Origin: Allobosea sp. 67-29
GTDB taxonomy: Bacteria; Pseudomonadota; Alphaproteobacteria; Rhizobiales; Beijerinckiaceae
Length of the DNA stretch: 64,000 nt
Assembly: GCF_001898115.1 (NCBI RefSeq)
Contig: NZ_MKSQ01000008.1
Coordinates: 99,390 to 163,389 of the forward strand
Reading direction: 5' to 3'
The translations under genes were made by a program, and so were the position numbers. This document shows positions 18,432 to 27,925 of this stretch, piece after piece. Numbering within the stretch: position 1 is the first letter of the stretch; the number at the start of each line of letters is the position of its first letter. A model generated the notes under the pieces. It did no database searches and was not told the DNA's origin. It worked only from the letters and a program-made list of their open reading frames with translations.

Positions 18432-21290
18432 ATGGTGAAGGGCGGCTCAGCGGCTCGCTGCTATCGCCGAAACCTGTCGCTATCGACGGCGCTTGTCGCG
18501 GTGGTCTGCGCCACTGGCTCGCAAGCAAATGCCCAGGTGGTCACAGGCAGCGGTGACCTGAACCCAGGCCCGGTTCAGTCGCCGAACTGGGCCGTTGGTA
18601 GCGATCTCCGCATCGGCGATGTCGGTACTGGTCAGCTCAACATCACCGCTGGTGGAACGGTGACCAATGATCTCGGCACGATCGGTAACGGTGCAGCCGG
18701 CAATGGCACGGTCACCGTTTCGGGCGTTGGCGGCGGCATTGCCTCGACATGGACCAATGCGGGTGACCTGGTTGTCGGCCAGTCCGGTGCCGGTTCGCTG
18801 AGCGTTCTCGATGGCGGCAAGGTGAGCAGCCAGACCGGCTACATCGCGGCCGACGTGGGCAGTCAGGGTACGGTCACGGTCTCTGGGGTCAACAGCAACG
18901 GCAGCGCCTCGACATGGACCAATGCCGGCGATCTCTACGTCGGATACGACGGGGCCGGAACATTGCAGGTTCTCGCCGGCGGCCGGGTCTCGAATGTCTC
19001 CGGCAACATCAGCGGCGGCGGCAATGCGCTGATCAGCGGACAGGGCTCGTCCTGGCAGAGCAGCGGACGTCTGACCGTCGGCCTGTTCGGCGCCGGAACC
19101 CTGCGTGTCGAGGACGGCGCGACGGTTTCGAGTGCGGACGGCGTCGTCGGCAGCAGCGCTGAGGGCGATGTCGTGCTGACCGGCGCGGGCACGACCTGGA
19201 CCAATGCCGGGCAGTTCACCGTCGGCAGCTTCGACACGGGCACCTTGCGCATCGAAGCCGGCGCAACCGTCACCAGCAATCAGGGCTATGTCGGCGCCAA
19301 CAGCACCGGCACCGTTACCGTGACCGGCGCGGGCTCGAAATGGGTGATGTCGCCATTCAACCTCACCATCGGCAATTTCGGAGCCGGTTCGCTGACGGTC
19401 GAGAACGGCGGGCTGGTTCGCGCCGAAGGCGGTGTTCTGCTCGGCGTTAACGCGGGAGTCAGCGGGACGCTGCTCGTGCAGGGCCCGATGAACAATCGCG
19501 GCGTCCTGGAAACCGGCGGCATTCGGGGCGGCGCGGGCACCGCAAGCGCCACCTTCGATGGCGGCCTCCTACGCGCGACACGAAGCAATTCCACCTTCTT
19601 CAACAATTTCGACAGCCGCACCATCAACATCGGCGCGAACGGCCTGGTCATCGACACGGACGGCCATGATATCGGCATCTCCCCCACCTTCACCGGCGCG
19701 GGCGCGTTGATCAAAGATGGTCTGGGCAAGCTGGAGTTGACCGGCAACAGCGGCGCGACCTACAGCGGCGCCGGCAGCGTCTTGGCCGGCACGCTCGCTG
19801 TGAACGGCGTCCTCGGCGGGACGATGGAGGTCATCGGCGGCCGCCTGCAAGGCACCGGCGCGGTGGGCGCTACGATCAACCAGCCGGGCGGTACCATCGC
19901 GCCGGGCAATTCGATCGGCACGCTGACGATCAATGGCAATTATCTCGGCAATGGCGGCCAACTCGAGATCGAAACCGTGCTCGGCGGCGACGCCTCGCCG
20001 TCCGACCGGCTCGTCATCACCGGCAGCACGGCAGGCACGACCCTTGTCACGGTGTTGAACCAGGGCGGCGCCGGAGCACAGACCATCGAGGGCATCAAGG
20101 TCGTCGATGTCGGCGGAGCCTCGAACGGCGTCTTCACGCTCCAGGGCACAACCGTCTTTCAGGGGCAGCCCGCCGTCGTCGCCGGTGCCTATGCCTACAC
20201 CCTGCAGAAGAACGGTATCGGCACGCCGAACGATGGCGACTGGTACCTGCGCTCTGCCTATATGGTACCGGCCTCCCCTGCCTCGCCAAGCTCCCCTGCC
20301 TCGCCGCCGATCGTTCTGGGCCCGATCTACCAGCCAGGAGCGCCCATCTATGAAGCCTATGGCCAGGTGCTGCAGAGCCTGAACGAGCTGCAGACCCTGC
20401 GTCAGCGGGTCGGCGAACGCTTCGAGGGCCCAGCCAACGAGGGGGCCAACGCGGCAGGCCGCGCGACCTGGGCGCGCATCGACGCCGTCCACCGCCGCGT
20501 CTCACCGGGCTTCTCGACGACAGGCACGGCCTACATGATCGATAGCTGGCGTCTGCAAGCCGGAGCCGATGGGCAGGTTTTCGCCAACGAGGCCGGCAGC
20601 CTCGTCGGAGGTCTGATGCTGCATCACGGCGAAGCGCTGGCCGATATCGCTTCAGTCTTCGGACGCGGAAGGATCAAGGCATCCGGCAGCGGGTTCGGCG
20701 GTGCCCTGACATGGTATGGCGCGTCAGGCTTCTACGCCGATGCGCAGACCAGGCTGAGCTGGTTCGACAGCGACCTGTCCTCCACGACAGCCGGGCGCCA
20801 GCTCGCCAAGGGAAAGGGCGGTTTCGGCTATGCGTTGGGGCTCGAATTGGGTCAGCGCATCGCGCTTTCCGGCGACTGGTCGCTGACGCCGCAGGCCCAG
20901 CTGACCTACTCGCGTGTCGACGCCGGGGGCTTCGTCGATCCCTTCGGCGCCCGCGTTGCGCTGACCGACGGCGACAGCCTGCGCGGGCGGCTCGGCGTCT
21001 CCGCGGACTACCGGCAGAGCTGGCGCGACAATGCCGGACGACAGGTCAATGCCTCTCTCTACGGCATCGCCAACCTGTACTATGAATTCCTCGACGGGAC
21101 GACGGCGACGGTCGCCGGCACGCCTTTGACCAGCCGCGGCGAGCGGCTCTGGGGCGGGCTCGGCCTCGGGGCGAAATTCGAAACGGGTCGCTATGCGCTC
21201 TATGGCGAGGTCGAGGCCCAGACCAGCCTGGTCCATTTCGCCGACAGCCACAGCATCACCGGGCGAGCCGGCCTCCGGGTCAGCTGGTAG
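18432..21290 (+). CDS. Type Va autotransporter adhesin with T5SS/PEP-CTERM-associated repeats
   Basis: 952-residue outer-membrane autotransporter. After a signal peptide (RRNLSLSTALVAVV to SQANAQ) the passenger contains about six units of 47-57 residues built on TWTNAGDLxVGxxGAGxLxV with a following GGxVS turn, a beta-helix repeat seen in T5SS passengers. A further helix part (about 320-560) includes PGGTIAPGNSIGTLTINGNY. A Pro/Ser/Ala linker (PASPASPSSPASPP) precedes the C-terminal 12-strand barrel (about 680-952), which ends GRAGLRVSW with a terminal aromatic residue. ATG 18432 is chosen; TTG 18420 follows a G-run and is an alternative, and the frame is open from 18294. Substrate of adhesion unknown. 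Confidence 0.88.
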   Translation: MVKGGSAARCYRRNLSLSTALVAVVCATGSQANAQVVTGSGDLNPGPVQSPNWAVGSDLRIGDVGTGQLNITAGGTVTNDLGTIGNGAAGNGTVTVSGVGGGIASTWTNAGDLVVGQSGAGSLSVLDGGKVSSQTGYIAADVGSQGTVTVSGVNSNGSASTWTNAGDLYVGYDGAGTLQVLAGGRVSNVSGNISGGGNALISGQGSSWQSSGRLTVGLFGAGTLRVEDGATVSSADGVVGSSAEGDVVLTGAGTTWTNAGQFTVGSFDTGTLRIEAGATVTSNQGYVGANSTGTVTVTGAGSKWVMSPFNLTIGNFGAGSLTVENGGLVRAEGGVLLGVNAGVSGTLLVQGPMNNRGVLETGGIRGGAGTASATFDGGLLRATRSNSTFFNNFDSRTINIGANGLVIDTDGHDIGISPTFTGAGALIKDGLGKLELTGNSGATYSGAGSVLAGTLAVNGVLGGTMEVIGGRLQGTGAVGATINQPGGTIAPGNSIGTLTINGNYLGNGGQLEIETVLGGDASPSDRLVITGSTAGTTLVTVLNQGGAGAQTIEGIKVVDVGGASNGVFTLQGTTVFQGQPAVVAGAYAYTLQKNGIGTPNDGDWYLRSAYMVPASPASPSSPASPPIVLGPIYQPGAPIYEAYGQVLQSLNELQTLRQRVGERFEGPANEGANAAGRATWARIDAVHRRVSPGFSTTGTAYMIDSWRLQAGADGQVFANEAGSLVGGLMLHHGEALADIASVFGRGRIKASGSGFGGALTWYGASGFYADAQTRLSWFDSDLSSTTAGRQLAKGKGGFGYALGLELGQRIALSGDWSLTPQAQLTYSRVDAGGFVDPFGARVALTDGDSLRGRLGVSADYRQSWRDNAGRQVNASLYGIANLYYEFLDGTTATVAGTPLTSRGERLWGGLGLGAKFETGRYALYGEVEAQTSLVHFADSHSITGRAGLRVSW
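18574..19430 (+). repeat. Tandem degenerate coding repeats in the autotransporter passenger
   Basis: Repeat units begin near 18577, 18748, 18907, 19047, 19190 and 19335, spaced about 140-170 bases. The best conserved core encodes TWTNAG followed by VG and GAG turns; the DNA core GACATGGACCAATGC recurs exactly at two of them. They encode successive rungs of a beta-helix. Confidence 0.75.
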
Positions 21291-21673
21291 CGAATAGACG
21301 ATCGGCTTGTTCGGTCCGAGGCGCCTCGACGACGGAGGAGCACTCATCGCCTCGATGCGCAATGAGCGGAAGCTCGATCATCGCCAAGAAGCAGACATTC
21401 CGCGCAGTCGGGAAGCAAGGTCGCTCACGCCCCTATCTCGGGCGTGCATTGGGTTCGCCTTCGCCTGACGATCGTCGCGCTACGGGGCCAAGGCCTTGAA
21501 GGGGACAGGGAGTACCGGCAGGTCGTCGCCTGATTTCGTCTGCGACTGCGGCCTTCTCGCCCCGCTCAACTTGGCCCTGTCGGAAGGACATGCCCGACAG
21601 CGTCCCTGGCGTCGCGAGTTGGGAGATGTCGAGTTCGCATTCCCTTATCGCACGCTCCTGCCGAGCTTGCCGT
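21291..21673. other. Intergenic region, no gene seen
   Basis: About 380 bases between the autotransporter and the convergent polysaccharide flippase gene. Short open frames exist, but none has a ribosome site or a protein-like product. No strong terminator hairpin was found. Confidence 0.4.
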
Positions 21674-22927
21674 TCAGCCGCCGCGCTCCTCCCGCTCGGC
21701 GGCCTTCTGCCGCGGCCTGACGATCGCCCACGAGCCGATCAGCACGACGACTTCCGACAGCGCGCCGCCCAGCAGCGCCCATGAGGATGGTACGGTCAGC
21801 AGCAGCGCGAGCACCATCAGCATGCCGAGGACGGCAGCAATGGCCGACAGGATCGCGATCGAGCGATAATCCTGGGCGATCTCGAGCCAGACGCGTGGCA
21901 TGACGTAAAGCATCGGCAGGCCCCCCACCACCCAGGCCATCAGCGAGACATGGAAGAAGCCGGTGTCGCCGAGGCTGTCCGGCCGGATGAAGGGAAGTGC
22001 GATCATCACCGCCAGACCGTAGAGGACGCCGAGAACCGCCAGAAGCGGCGGCCAGTGGCGCAGCAGCCGCCCGATCCTGGCAAATTGTCGCCGCGCCATC
22101 AGCGCCGTCATTTCGGGGTGCATCATGTTGGCGAAGGCGGTCGAAACGATCCGCAGCGGAACGAAGTTCACGAGCGCGGCGGCGATCGGGGCATAGGCCG
22201 CCGGGCCGGCGATCGCTGCGACGAGCAGCGCCATGCCCTGGCCCTGCAGATTGGTGATGGTGACGCTGAGCAGCGACCATTTGAGATCGCGCCAGAGCCG
22301 CCTGTAGCGGCGCCAGAGATGAGCCCCCGCACCGAGCCGGACGGGGCGGCGCCCGAGCACCAGCATCGCCGCGATGCCGAGCGCGTTGGCGAGCGTCATG
22401 ATGAGAAAGGTGTGCTGCAGGATGTGGGTATCGTCCCAGACGACCCAGGCGGTTCCGGCCGCGCCGCTCAAGGTGAAGAGCAGATCGCTGGCGCTGACCA
22501 GCATCTGCCGGTTGCGGGCGAAGAAGACCATCCGGATATGGGCACGCAGGGCCCAGAGCGCGACGAACGCCCCCCCGCTCACGGCGCCCTCGTCGAGCCA
22601 GCCTTCGAGCACGATCGCCACAACCACGCCGAAGAGCGCCGAAAGCAGTGCGGCCGCCGTCCCGAAGGACACTTCGTAGGCGTTGGCCGCCCCGGTCCTG
22701 CGGCTGCCCGCGATACAGATGCTGGCGGGCAGGGCCGTCAGCGCACGGATATAGGTCAGGCCGATGCCGCCGGCCACCATGGCCAGCGCGAAGATGCCGT
22801 AGTCCCGGGCCGAAACGGAGTGAAGCAGGACGAGGTTGAGCGCGAGATGGAAGGCGCTCTGCATCGCCTCGCCACCGACCATCACGGTGAGGCGCAGGAT
22901 CAGCCGCCGCAGGGCGTAGAAGTTCAT
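21674..22927 (-). CDS. Polysaccharide flippase-like membrane protein (Wzx/MATE-type)
   Basis: 417-residue polytopic inner-membrane protein with about 12 hydrophobic segments and short positively charged loops (RRLILRLT, WRRYRRLWRDLKWSLL), resembling lipopolysaccharide/exopolysaccharide exporters of the MOP superfamily. It probably flips an undecaprenyl-linked repeat unit. Its ATG overlaps the stop of the upstream glycosyltransferase gene (ATGA), which ties it to exopolysaccharide synthesis. Sequence conservation in this family is low, so substrate is unknown. A longer overlapping frame (to 23102) exists on the same strand but is not membrane-like. Confidence 0.82.
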   Translation of the reverse strand: MNFYALRRLILRLTVMVGGEAMQSAFHLALNLVLLHSVSARDYGIFALAMVAGGIGLTYIRALTALPASICIAGSRRTGAANAYEVSFGTAAALLSALFGVVVAIVLEGWLDEGAVSGGAFVALWALRAHIRMVFFARNRQMLVSASDLLFTLSGAAGTAWVVWDDTHILQHTFLIMTLANALGIAAMLVLGRRPVRLGAGAHLWRRYRRLWRDLKWSLLSVTITNLQGQGMALLVAAIAGPAAYAPIAAALVNFVPLRIVSTAFANMMHPEMTALMARRQFARIGRLLRHWPPLLAVLGVLYGLAVMIALPFIRPDSLGDTGFFHVSLMAWVVGGLPMLYVMPRVWLEIAQDYRSIAILSAIAAVLGMLMVLALLLTVPSSWALLGGALSEVVVLIGSWAIVRPRQKAAEREERGG

Positions 22928-24063
22928 CGGCGCGCGGCTCGATTGCGGGCAAGCTGCTCGCCGGCCAGGCTGCCGATGGCGCGCGCCACGGCGTCGCCGC
23001 TGAACAGCGCCGCGAAGCGCTTCCGCCCGGCGGCCGCCATGGCGGGAAGTTCCTCCGGCGCGAGGATGGCGCGGGAAAGCGCGCGGGACAGGGCTTCGGC
23101 ATCGCCTGGTGGCAGAAGCCGGCCGGTCACCCCGTCCTCCACGACCTCCTGCAACCCGCCGATGGCCGAGGCCAGCGGCGGTCGCCCGAACGCCATCGCC
23201 TCAATCGCGACACGTCCCAGCGATTCCGGCCGGCGCGACGGCACGACGACGATGTCCGCCCAGCGGTAGAGCGGCGACGGGTCGTCGACGAAGGGCTCGA
23301 CCCGGACCCGGTCGCCGAGGCCGGCGGTGGTGACTGCATCGTGCAGGGCGCGCTCGAGATCGGGATCTTCGAAGGCGCTGCCGACGATCCGCACCTCGAC
23401 GCGCTCGCGCAGCTCGGGGGCGAGCGCGGCGACGGCCGCAAGCAGGACCTCCTGCCCCTTGATGCGGTTGATGCGGCCGAGCATTAGCACCCGCAACGGC
23501 CGGCTGCCGTCATAATCCGCGGGCGACCAGTCCGACGGACCCGCGACGCCGTTGTAGATGACCGAGGATTCGTAGCCGGGCGGCAGCGGGAAAGCCTGCT
23601 TCGTCGCCTGGGAGTTGAAGATCAGCCGCGTGCGCCCCCAGAGGACGAGGCGGCGCAGCAGGGCGCGGGTCGCTCCTTCCGGGATCTCGTGGATGTGGTG
23701 AATCGCCTTGCCGGGGAAGAACCGGGCGGCCAGCGTGTGGTCCACGATCACCGATGTGTTGATGTAGACGAGGTCGGAACGCCGCAGGCGCCGCGCCGCG
23801 CGCAGCACGGCGAGAGGCAGCGCGACCGGTGCGGCCGCCAGCAGCTTCGGCAGATTCCTGCGGCGCAGCACCCAGAGAGGCTCGATGACGACGCGGCTGG
23901 CCGTGCCCTGCAGCAGGCTGAGAATCGGACCTCGCCGCGGCAGAACGACCTCGATCTCGGCATCCGGAAAGGCCTGCCGCAGGGCCGCGACGCTTTCAGC
24001 AAAACTGCGATCCGAACCGTAGAGTTCGTATCCTTGGTGGATGCAGGCGATGCGAGGCGTCAC
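22924..24063 (-). CDS. Glycosyltransferase family 4 protein
   Basis: 379-residue GT-B glycosyltransferase. The N-domain begins RIACIHQGYELYGSDRSFAE. The C-domain has VLMLGRINRIKGQEVLLAAV, the ADIVVVPSRRPESLGRVAIE donor-site motif (with Glu at the EX7E position) and AFGRPPLASAIGGLQEVVED. It likely adds one sugar to a lipid-linked repeat unit in the cytoplasm. It is divergent from the DUF1972 glycosyltransferase across about 170 bases, which probably carries promoters for both. Confidence 0.92.
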   Translation of the reverse strand: MTPRIACIHQGYELYGSDRSFAESVAALRQAFPDAEIEVVLPRRGPILSLLQGTASRVVIEPLWVLRRRNLPKLLAAAPVALPLAVLRAARRLRRSDLVYINTSVIVDHTLAARFFPGKAIHHIHEIPEGATRALLRRLVLWGRTRLIFNSQATKQAFPLPPGYESSVIYNGVAGPSDWSPADYDGSRPLRVLMLGRINRIKGQEVLLAAVAALAPELRERVEVRIVGSAFEDPDLERALHDAVTTAGLGDRVRVEPFVDDPSPLYRWADIVVVPSRRPESLGRVAIEAMAFGRPPLASAIGGLQEVVEDGVTGRLLPPGDAEALSRALSRAILAPEELPAMAAAGRKRFAALFSGDAVARAIGSLAGEQLARNRAARR

Positions 24064-24232
24064 GATCGGTCCCGTCTGGAAGCGCCGCCCTGCAGCTCGG
24101 ACCGAGTCTGCAATGCTGGAAAGAGCGCCCTAACCATTCCCGCTAAAAGAAGAATAAAACGCTGGAATTCAAGGCAAGATTAAAGGCATCGGCGCTAGCT
24201 AGCATGCATTCGCGCCTCGACCGGACAAGATC

Positions 24233-25405
24233 ATGCCTCATTCCTCCCCGTCGCTGCTGATTCTCGGAACGCGAGGGATTCCAGCCGCGCATGGCGGATT
24301 CGAGACCTTTGCCGAGAAGCTCGCCCTGTTCCTGGCGGGACGCGGCTGGCGGGTCGGCGTGTATTGCCAGGAGGAGGTGCCCGCCGTCACGCGGCGCTTC
24401 CGCAGCGAGACGTGGCGCGGAATCGAGCTCATCCACACCCAGGTCGCCTCGTCCGGTCCGCGCGCGACGCTCGAATTCGACTGGCACTGCGTGCGCGACG
24501 CGGCCCGCAGGCAGGCCGTGAGCCTCGTCCTCGGCTATAACGGCGCCGTCTTCCTGCCCTATCTCCGGCTGGCCGGCCGCAAGATCCTGACCAACATGGA
24601 CGGCATCGAGTGGCGCAGGCCGAAATGGTCGCTGCCGGTCCGCGGCTGGTTCTGGGCCAATGAGTGGATCGCCGCCTGGTCCTCGAACCGCCTCGTGGCG
24701 GATCATCCTGTGATCGGCGACCATCTGGCGACGCGCCGCCCACGCAGCGCTACGGCTGTAATTCCGTATGGCGGCGAGCCGGTCGAGTCTGCGCCGGAGG
24801 CACCGCTGGCGGCACTCGGCCTGGACAGCGGCCGTTATCTGGTCTCGATCGCCAGGATCGAGCCCGACAACTCGATCCTGAGCCTCGTCGAATCGTTTTC
24901 GCGCAAGCCTCGCGGCCGCAAGCTGGTGGTGCTCGGCACGTTCTCGGAGGCGAACGCCTATCATCGCCAGGTCAAGTCCGCGGCCGGCCCCGAGGTGATC
25001 ATGCCCGGCGCCATCTACGACGCCGAGATCGTCCAGGCGCTGCGCTTCCACGCGCGTGGATACATGCACGGCCACACCGTGGGCGGCACCAACCCGTCGC
25101 TCGTCGAGGCACTTTGGGCGGGCAATCCCGTCATCGCCCATGACAACCCCTACAACCGCTGGACCGCCGGCGCGGCCGGACTGTTCTTCAATGACGATTC
25201 AAGCTGCGAGGCCGCGATCGAAAGCCTGCTCGGCGACGACGGTCTCGCGGCCAGGCTGAAGGCGGCTGCCCTCGCCCGGGCGCAGAAGGCCTTCACCTGG
25301 CAAACGGTGCTCGAGGCCTATGAGCGCGAGGCACTCGCCCTGATGGACCGCGTTCCGAGGCCGGCCATGCAGCCCACCGGGGTGGTCAGCAACAAGCCGC
25401 GATGA
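24233..25405 (+). CDS. Glycosyltransferase with DUF1972 domain
   Basis: 390-residue protein starting with the DUF1972 signature LLILGTRGIPAAHGGFETFA. The GT-B C-domain shows YLVSIARIEPDNSILSLVES and MHGHTVGGTNPSLVEALWAG with the donor-binding Glu. Members are usually rhamnosyl- or related transferases in exopolysaccharide clusters. Its stop overlaps the start of the GH5 gene (ATGA). Confidence 0.92.
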   Translation: MPHSSPSLLILGTRGIPAAHGGFETFAEKLALFLAGRGWRVGVYCQEEVPAVTRRFRSETWRGIELIHTQVASSGPRATLEFDWHCVRDAARRQAVSLVLGYNGAVFLPYLRLAGRKILTNMDGIEWRRPKWSLPVRGWFWANEWIAAWSSNRLVADHPVIGDHLATRRPRSATAVIPYGGEPVESAPEAPLAALGLDSGRYLVSIARIEPDNSILSLVESFSRKPRGRKLVVLGTFSEANAYHRQVKSAAGPEVIMPGAIYDAEIVQALRFHARGYMHGHTVGGTNPSLVEALWAGNPVIAHDNPYNRWTAGAAGLFFNDDSSCEAAIESLLGDDGLAARLKAAALARAQKAFTWQTVLEAYEREALALMDRVPRPAMQPTGVVSNKPR

Positions 25406-26640
25406 GGCTCAGCCGCCGCGCCTTCATCGCCGCAACCGGCGCCGCACTCGGCCATGGGACGGCGGCGATGGCGGCACAGCCACTCCTGCTGCGGCGCGGC
25501 ATCAACCTGTGGCCCTGGTTCTCGTTGACGCGAGAGCATCCGGCTCCGCGGACTGACTACGACTGGCCCCCCTTTCAGCTCGACCGGCCGGTTCCCTCGG
25601 CGCGCGACCTGGCGCTGCTGCGCCGGGCAGGCTTCGATTTCGTGCGGCTTCCGGTCGATCCCGGCCCGTTCCTGGCAGCGCCCTTGTCGCTGCGGGCGGC
25701 GCTGCTCGACCAGCTCACCGCCGCAGTGACGCTCGCTCGGAGGCAGGGACTCGCGGTCGTCGTGAACCTGCACGCCAACGCCGCCACGCATCACTGGACC
25801 CCGGAACGCCTGTTCCGGGGTACGGGCGCGCCGGGTTTTCCCGCCTATCGCGACCTGGTCGAGGAGGTCTCCGGCCGTCTCAACCGGCTCGGACCGCAAG
25901 ACCTCGCCTTCGAGCCGGTCAACGAACCGCCGCAATCCTGCGGCGCCGCCGAATGGGCCGACGTCCAGCGGCAGTTGCTGGCGGCGGCCCGCGGCGTGGC
26001 ACCGGGGCTGACGCTGCTGGCGACCGGAGCCTGCGGCAGCATGATCGCCGGTCTCCCGTCCTTGCGGACCCGCCCGCTTGCCGCCTTCGAACCGTTGCTC
26101 TTCACCTTCCACTTCTACGAACCCTACGTCTTCTCGCATCAGGGCGCGCGCTGGATGAGCGAGCCGTTCTATCCGGTGCTGAACGCGGTCCCCTGGCCGG
26201 CTGCGCAGGGCGACCTCGCCACGACGCTGGCATCGGTCCGCGCCCGGATGAGCGCGCTCGGCCAGCCGCCGCAAGGCAGCGGAGCCGCGACCTACCGGGA
26301 AGCGGAGCGCGTCCTGAAGCAATATTTCGAGGCGCAGCCCGCGCGCCCGTTCATCGAAGGCTATCTGCGGCAGGTCGCGGAGTGGGCGCGGCGGGAAGAC
26401 ATCGCGCCGGGGCGCATCCTGATGGGCGAGTTCGGCGCCTTGCGGTCCGGTGCGGGCGTCGCCGCGGCCGGCGCGGCCGATCGCGCGCGCTATGTCCGCG
26501 ACGTCCGCGAGAGCGCCGAAGCGCTCGGCTTTTCATGGGCCTTCTGGAACCTGTTCGACAGCATGGGCCTGATGGACGATCTCAGCCGGCGGCTCGACCC
26601 GGCCATGGTCGCCGCGCTGGGGTTGAAGATGCCCGCGTGA
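25402..26640 (+). CDS. Glycoside hydrolase family 5 protein (endoglucanase-like), Tat signal
   Basis: 412-residue exported hydrolase. The N-terminus MRLSRRAFIAATGAALG carries a twin-arginine motif (SRRAFI) and an alanine-rich cleavage region near AMAAQ. The TIM barrel shows FEPVNEPP with acid/base Glu175 and MGEFGALRS with nucleophile Glu343; VVVNLHANAATHHW is the family His block. It likely trims or processes the exopolysaccharide made by this locus, as hydrolases in such clusters often do. Its 3' end overlaps the convergent polymerase gene by 59 bases. Confidence 0.9.
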   Translation: MRLSRRAFIAATGAALGHGTAAMAAQPLLLRRGINLWPWFSLTREHPAPRTDYDWPPFQLDRPVPSARDLALLRRAGFDFVRLPVDPGPFLAAPLSLRAALLDQLTAAVTLARRQGLAVVVNLHANAATHHWTPERLFRGTGAPGFPAYRDLVEEVSGRLNRLGPQDLAFEPVNEPPQSCGAAEWADVQRQLLAAARGVAPGLTLLATGACGSMIAGLPSLRTRPLAAFEPLLFTFHFYEPYVFSHQGARWMSEPFYPVLNAVPWPAAQGDLATTLASVRARMSALGQPPQGSGAATYREAERVLKQYFEAQPARPFIEGYLRQVAEWARREDIAPGRILMGEFGALRSGAGVAAAGAADRARYVRDVRESAEALGFSWAFWNLFDSMGLMDDLSRRLDPAMVAALGLKMPA

Positions 26641-27925
26641 CGCGACCGGCCCGGCTCCCGAGCGGGTAGAGACACAGCACCACCATGATGAACTTGGCGA
26701 CCAGCGTCGTCTTGGTCGCGATGCTTTCCGAGCCGTTGAGGAGGATGACCCAGACGAGCATCGGCAACCACACGCCGCGGCGCCCGCGGCCCAGTTCATA
26801 CATGAAGAGGCCGAAGGCCAGCGTGACAAGCGCCGTGACGATCGCGCCCTGGTACAGGGTCATGCGGATGAAGGGATTCTCGATGCCCCATTCCAGGCCG
26901 TTGATGCGACGCAGCGTATCGACGAGCTCGGTGTCGGGGCCAATGACGAGATCGCCGAGCGAGAACATCGCCAGAAGATCGAACATCTCCTTGCGCGCAT
27001 TGGCGCTGCCGCCGTCCGAGACGAACCGGCCGATCACGTCGTTGAAGAAGCCGAGCTCCGCCAGCCCGCCGATGGCCACCGGCACGGCGGCGATCATGAG
27101 GCAGCCGATCGCGGCGGCGATGAGCGATATCCGGTTCCTGCGCAGCAGCCCGAGGAGGGCCCCGGCGCCATAGACGAGACCGAAAAGCAAGGAGGTCAGC
27201 AGCGCGGTGCGTCCACCGAACACCACCAGCGCCGCGCCCTGCAGGGCGATGAGACAGCCCCTTGTCGCGGGCGCCATCGAGCGGGCGCCGCTGATCAGCG
27301 CCATCAGATAGCAGGCGGTGATCATCGCATTGGCCAGCGGGTGCCCGTGGAGCGCCGTGGAGCGCGTATCGGTCTCGAAGGCGACGCCGTCGAAGCGGTA
27401 GGGAAAGACCCTGACCTGCGTCACGAATTCGAAAAGCGCCAGCAGGGCGTTGAGCGTCATGGTGGCGTGCAGGATGCGGGTCAACGTCGCCATGGCCTCG
27501 TCGTCGGCATCGACCATGAGCAGCATCAGCAGCCCCGCCGCGACATAGGTGTCCACCATGCCACCGATGCCGGGGCCATCCCGCAGGATCGTCACCAGGA
27601 TCACGCCTATGGTGACCACCAGCATCAGCAGCGTCGCCGGCCTTGCGCTGGCGAGATGGATGCCGCGGCTGACCGGGTCACCGCCGGCGACCAGGCTCCA
27701 GCCGAAGAGCAGGACCAGCATGTAGGTCGATGGATGGATCTTGGTCGCGGCCGATCCCGCCAGCCCGTCGTAATTGTAGCCGACCAGCCAAAGCATGCCG
27801 CCCGACACGCAGAACAGCACGAGGATGCAGGCGAAGAGGCCGAAGCGCGTGATGCCGTCGAGACGGGCCCAGGCCGGCGCCGGGCGCGGCCGCAGCGTCC
27901 GGTCGCCGAGGCCGGCGGCGTGCAT
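26582..27925 (-). CDS. Exopolysaccharide polymerase-like membrane protein (VpsF/Wzy type)
   Basis: 447-residue polytopic protein with about 11 hydrophobic stretches, beginning GLFACILVLFCVSGGMLWLV. A central segment ALHGHPLANAMITACYLM followed by FGGRTALLTSLLFG resembles the O-antigen ligase/polymerase superfamily, and a soluble loop with VIGPDTELVDTLRRINGLEW follows. Such proteins polymerise repeat units in the periplasm. Its start shares one base with the stop of the Wzz/kinase-like gene (TGATG). The C-terminal 20 residues are basic and overlap the GH5 gene on the other strand. Confidence 0.75.
   Translation of the reverse strand: MHAAGLGDRTLRPRPAPAWARLDGITRFGLFACILVLFCVSGGMLWLVGYNYDGLAGSAATKIHPSTYMLVLLFGWSLVAGGDPVSRGIHLASARPATLLMLVVTIGVILVTILRDGPGIGGMVDTYVAAGLLMLLMVDADDEAMATLTRILHATMTLNALLALFEFVTQVRVFPYRFDGVAFETDTRSTALHGHPLANAMITACYLMALISGARSMAPATRGCLIALQGAALVVFGGRTALLTSLLFGLVYGAGALLGLLRRNRISLIAAAIGCLMIAAVPVAIGGLAELGFFNDVIGRFVSDGGSANARKEMFDLLAMFSLGDLVIGPDTELVDTLRRINGLEWGIENPFIRMTLYQGAIVTALVTLAFGLFMYELGRGRRGVWLPMLVWVILLNGSESIATKTTLVAKFIMVVLCLYPLGSRAGRVTRASSTPARRPWPGRAAG

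Noticed and set aside
18574..19430. Regular repeats considered as a CRISPR array
   Set aside because: They are in frame, degenerate, about 140-170 bases long and encode beta-helix rungs of a secreted protein.
21645..23102. 485-codon minus-strand open frame
   Set aside because: Overlaps the flippase and glycosyltransferase in another frame and lacks hydrophobic segments or motifs.
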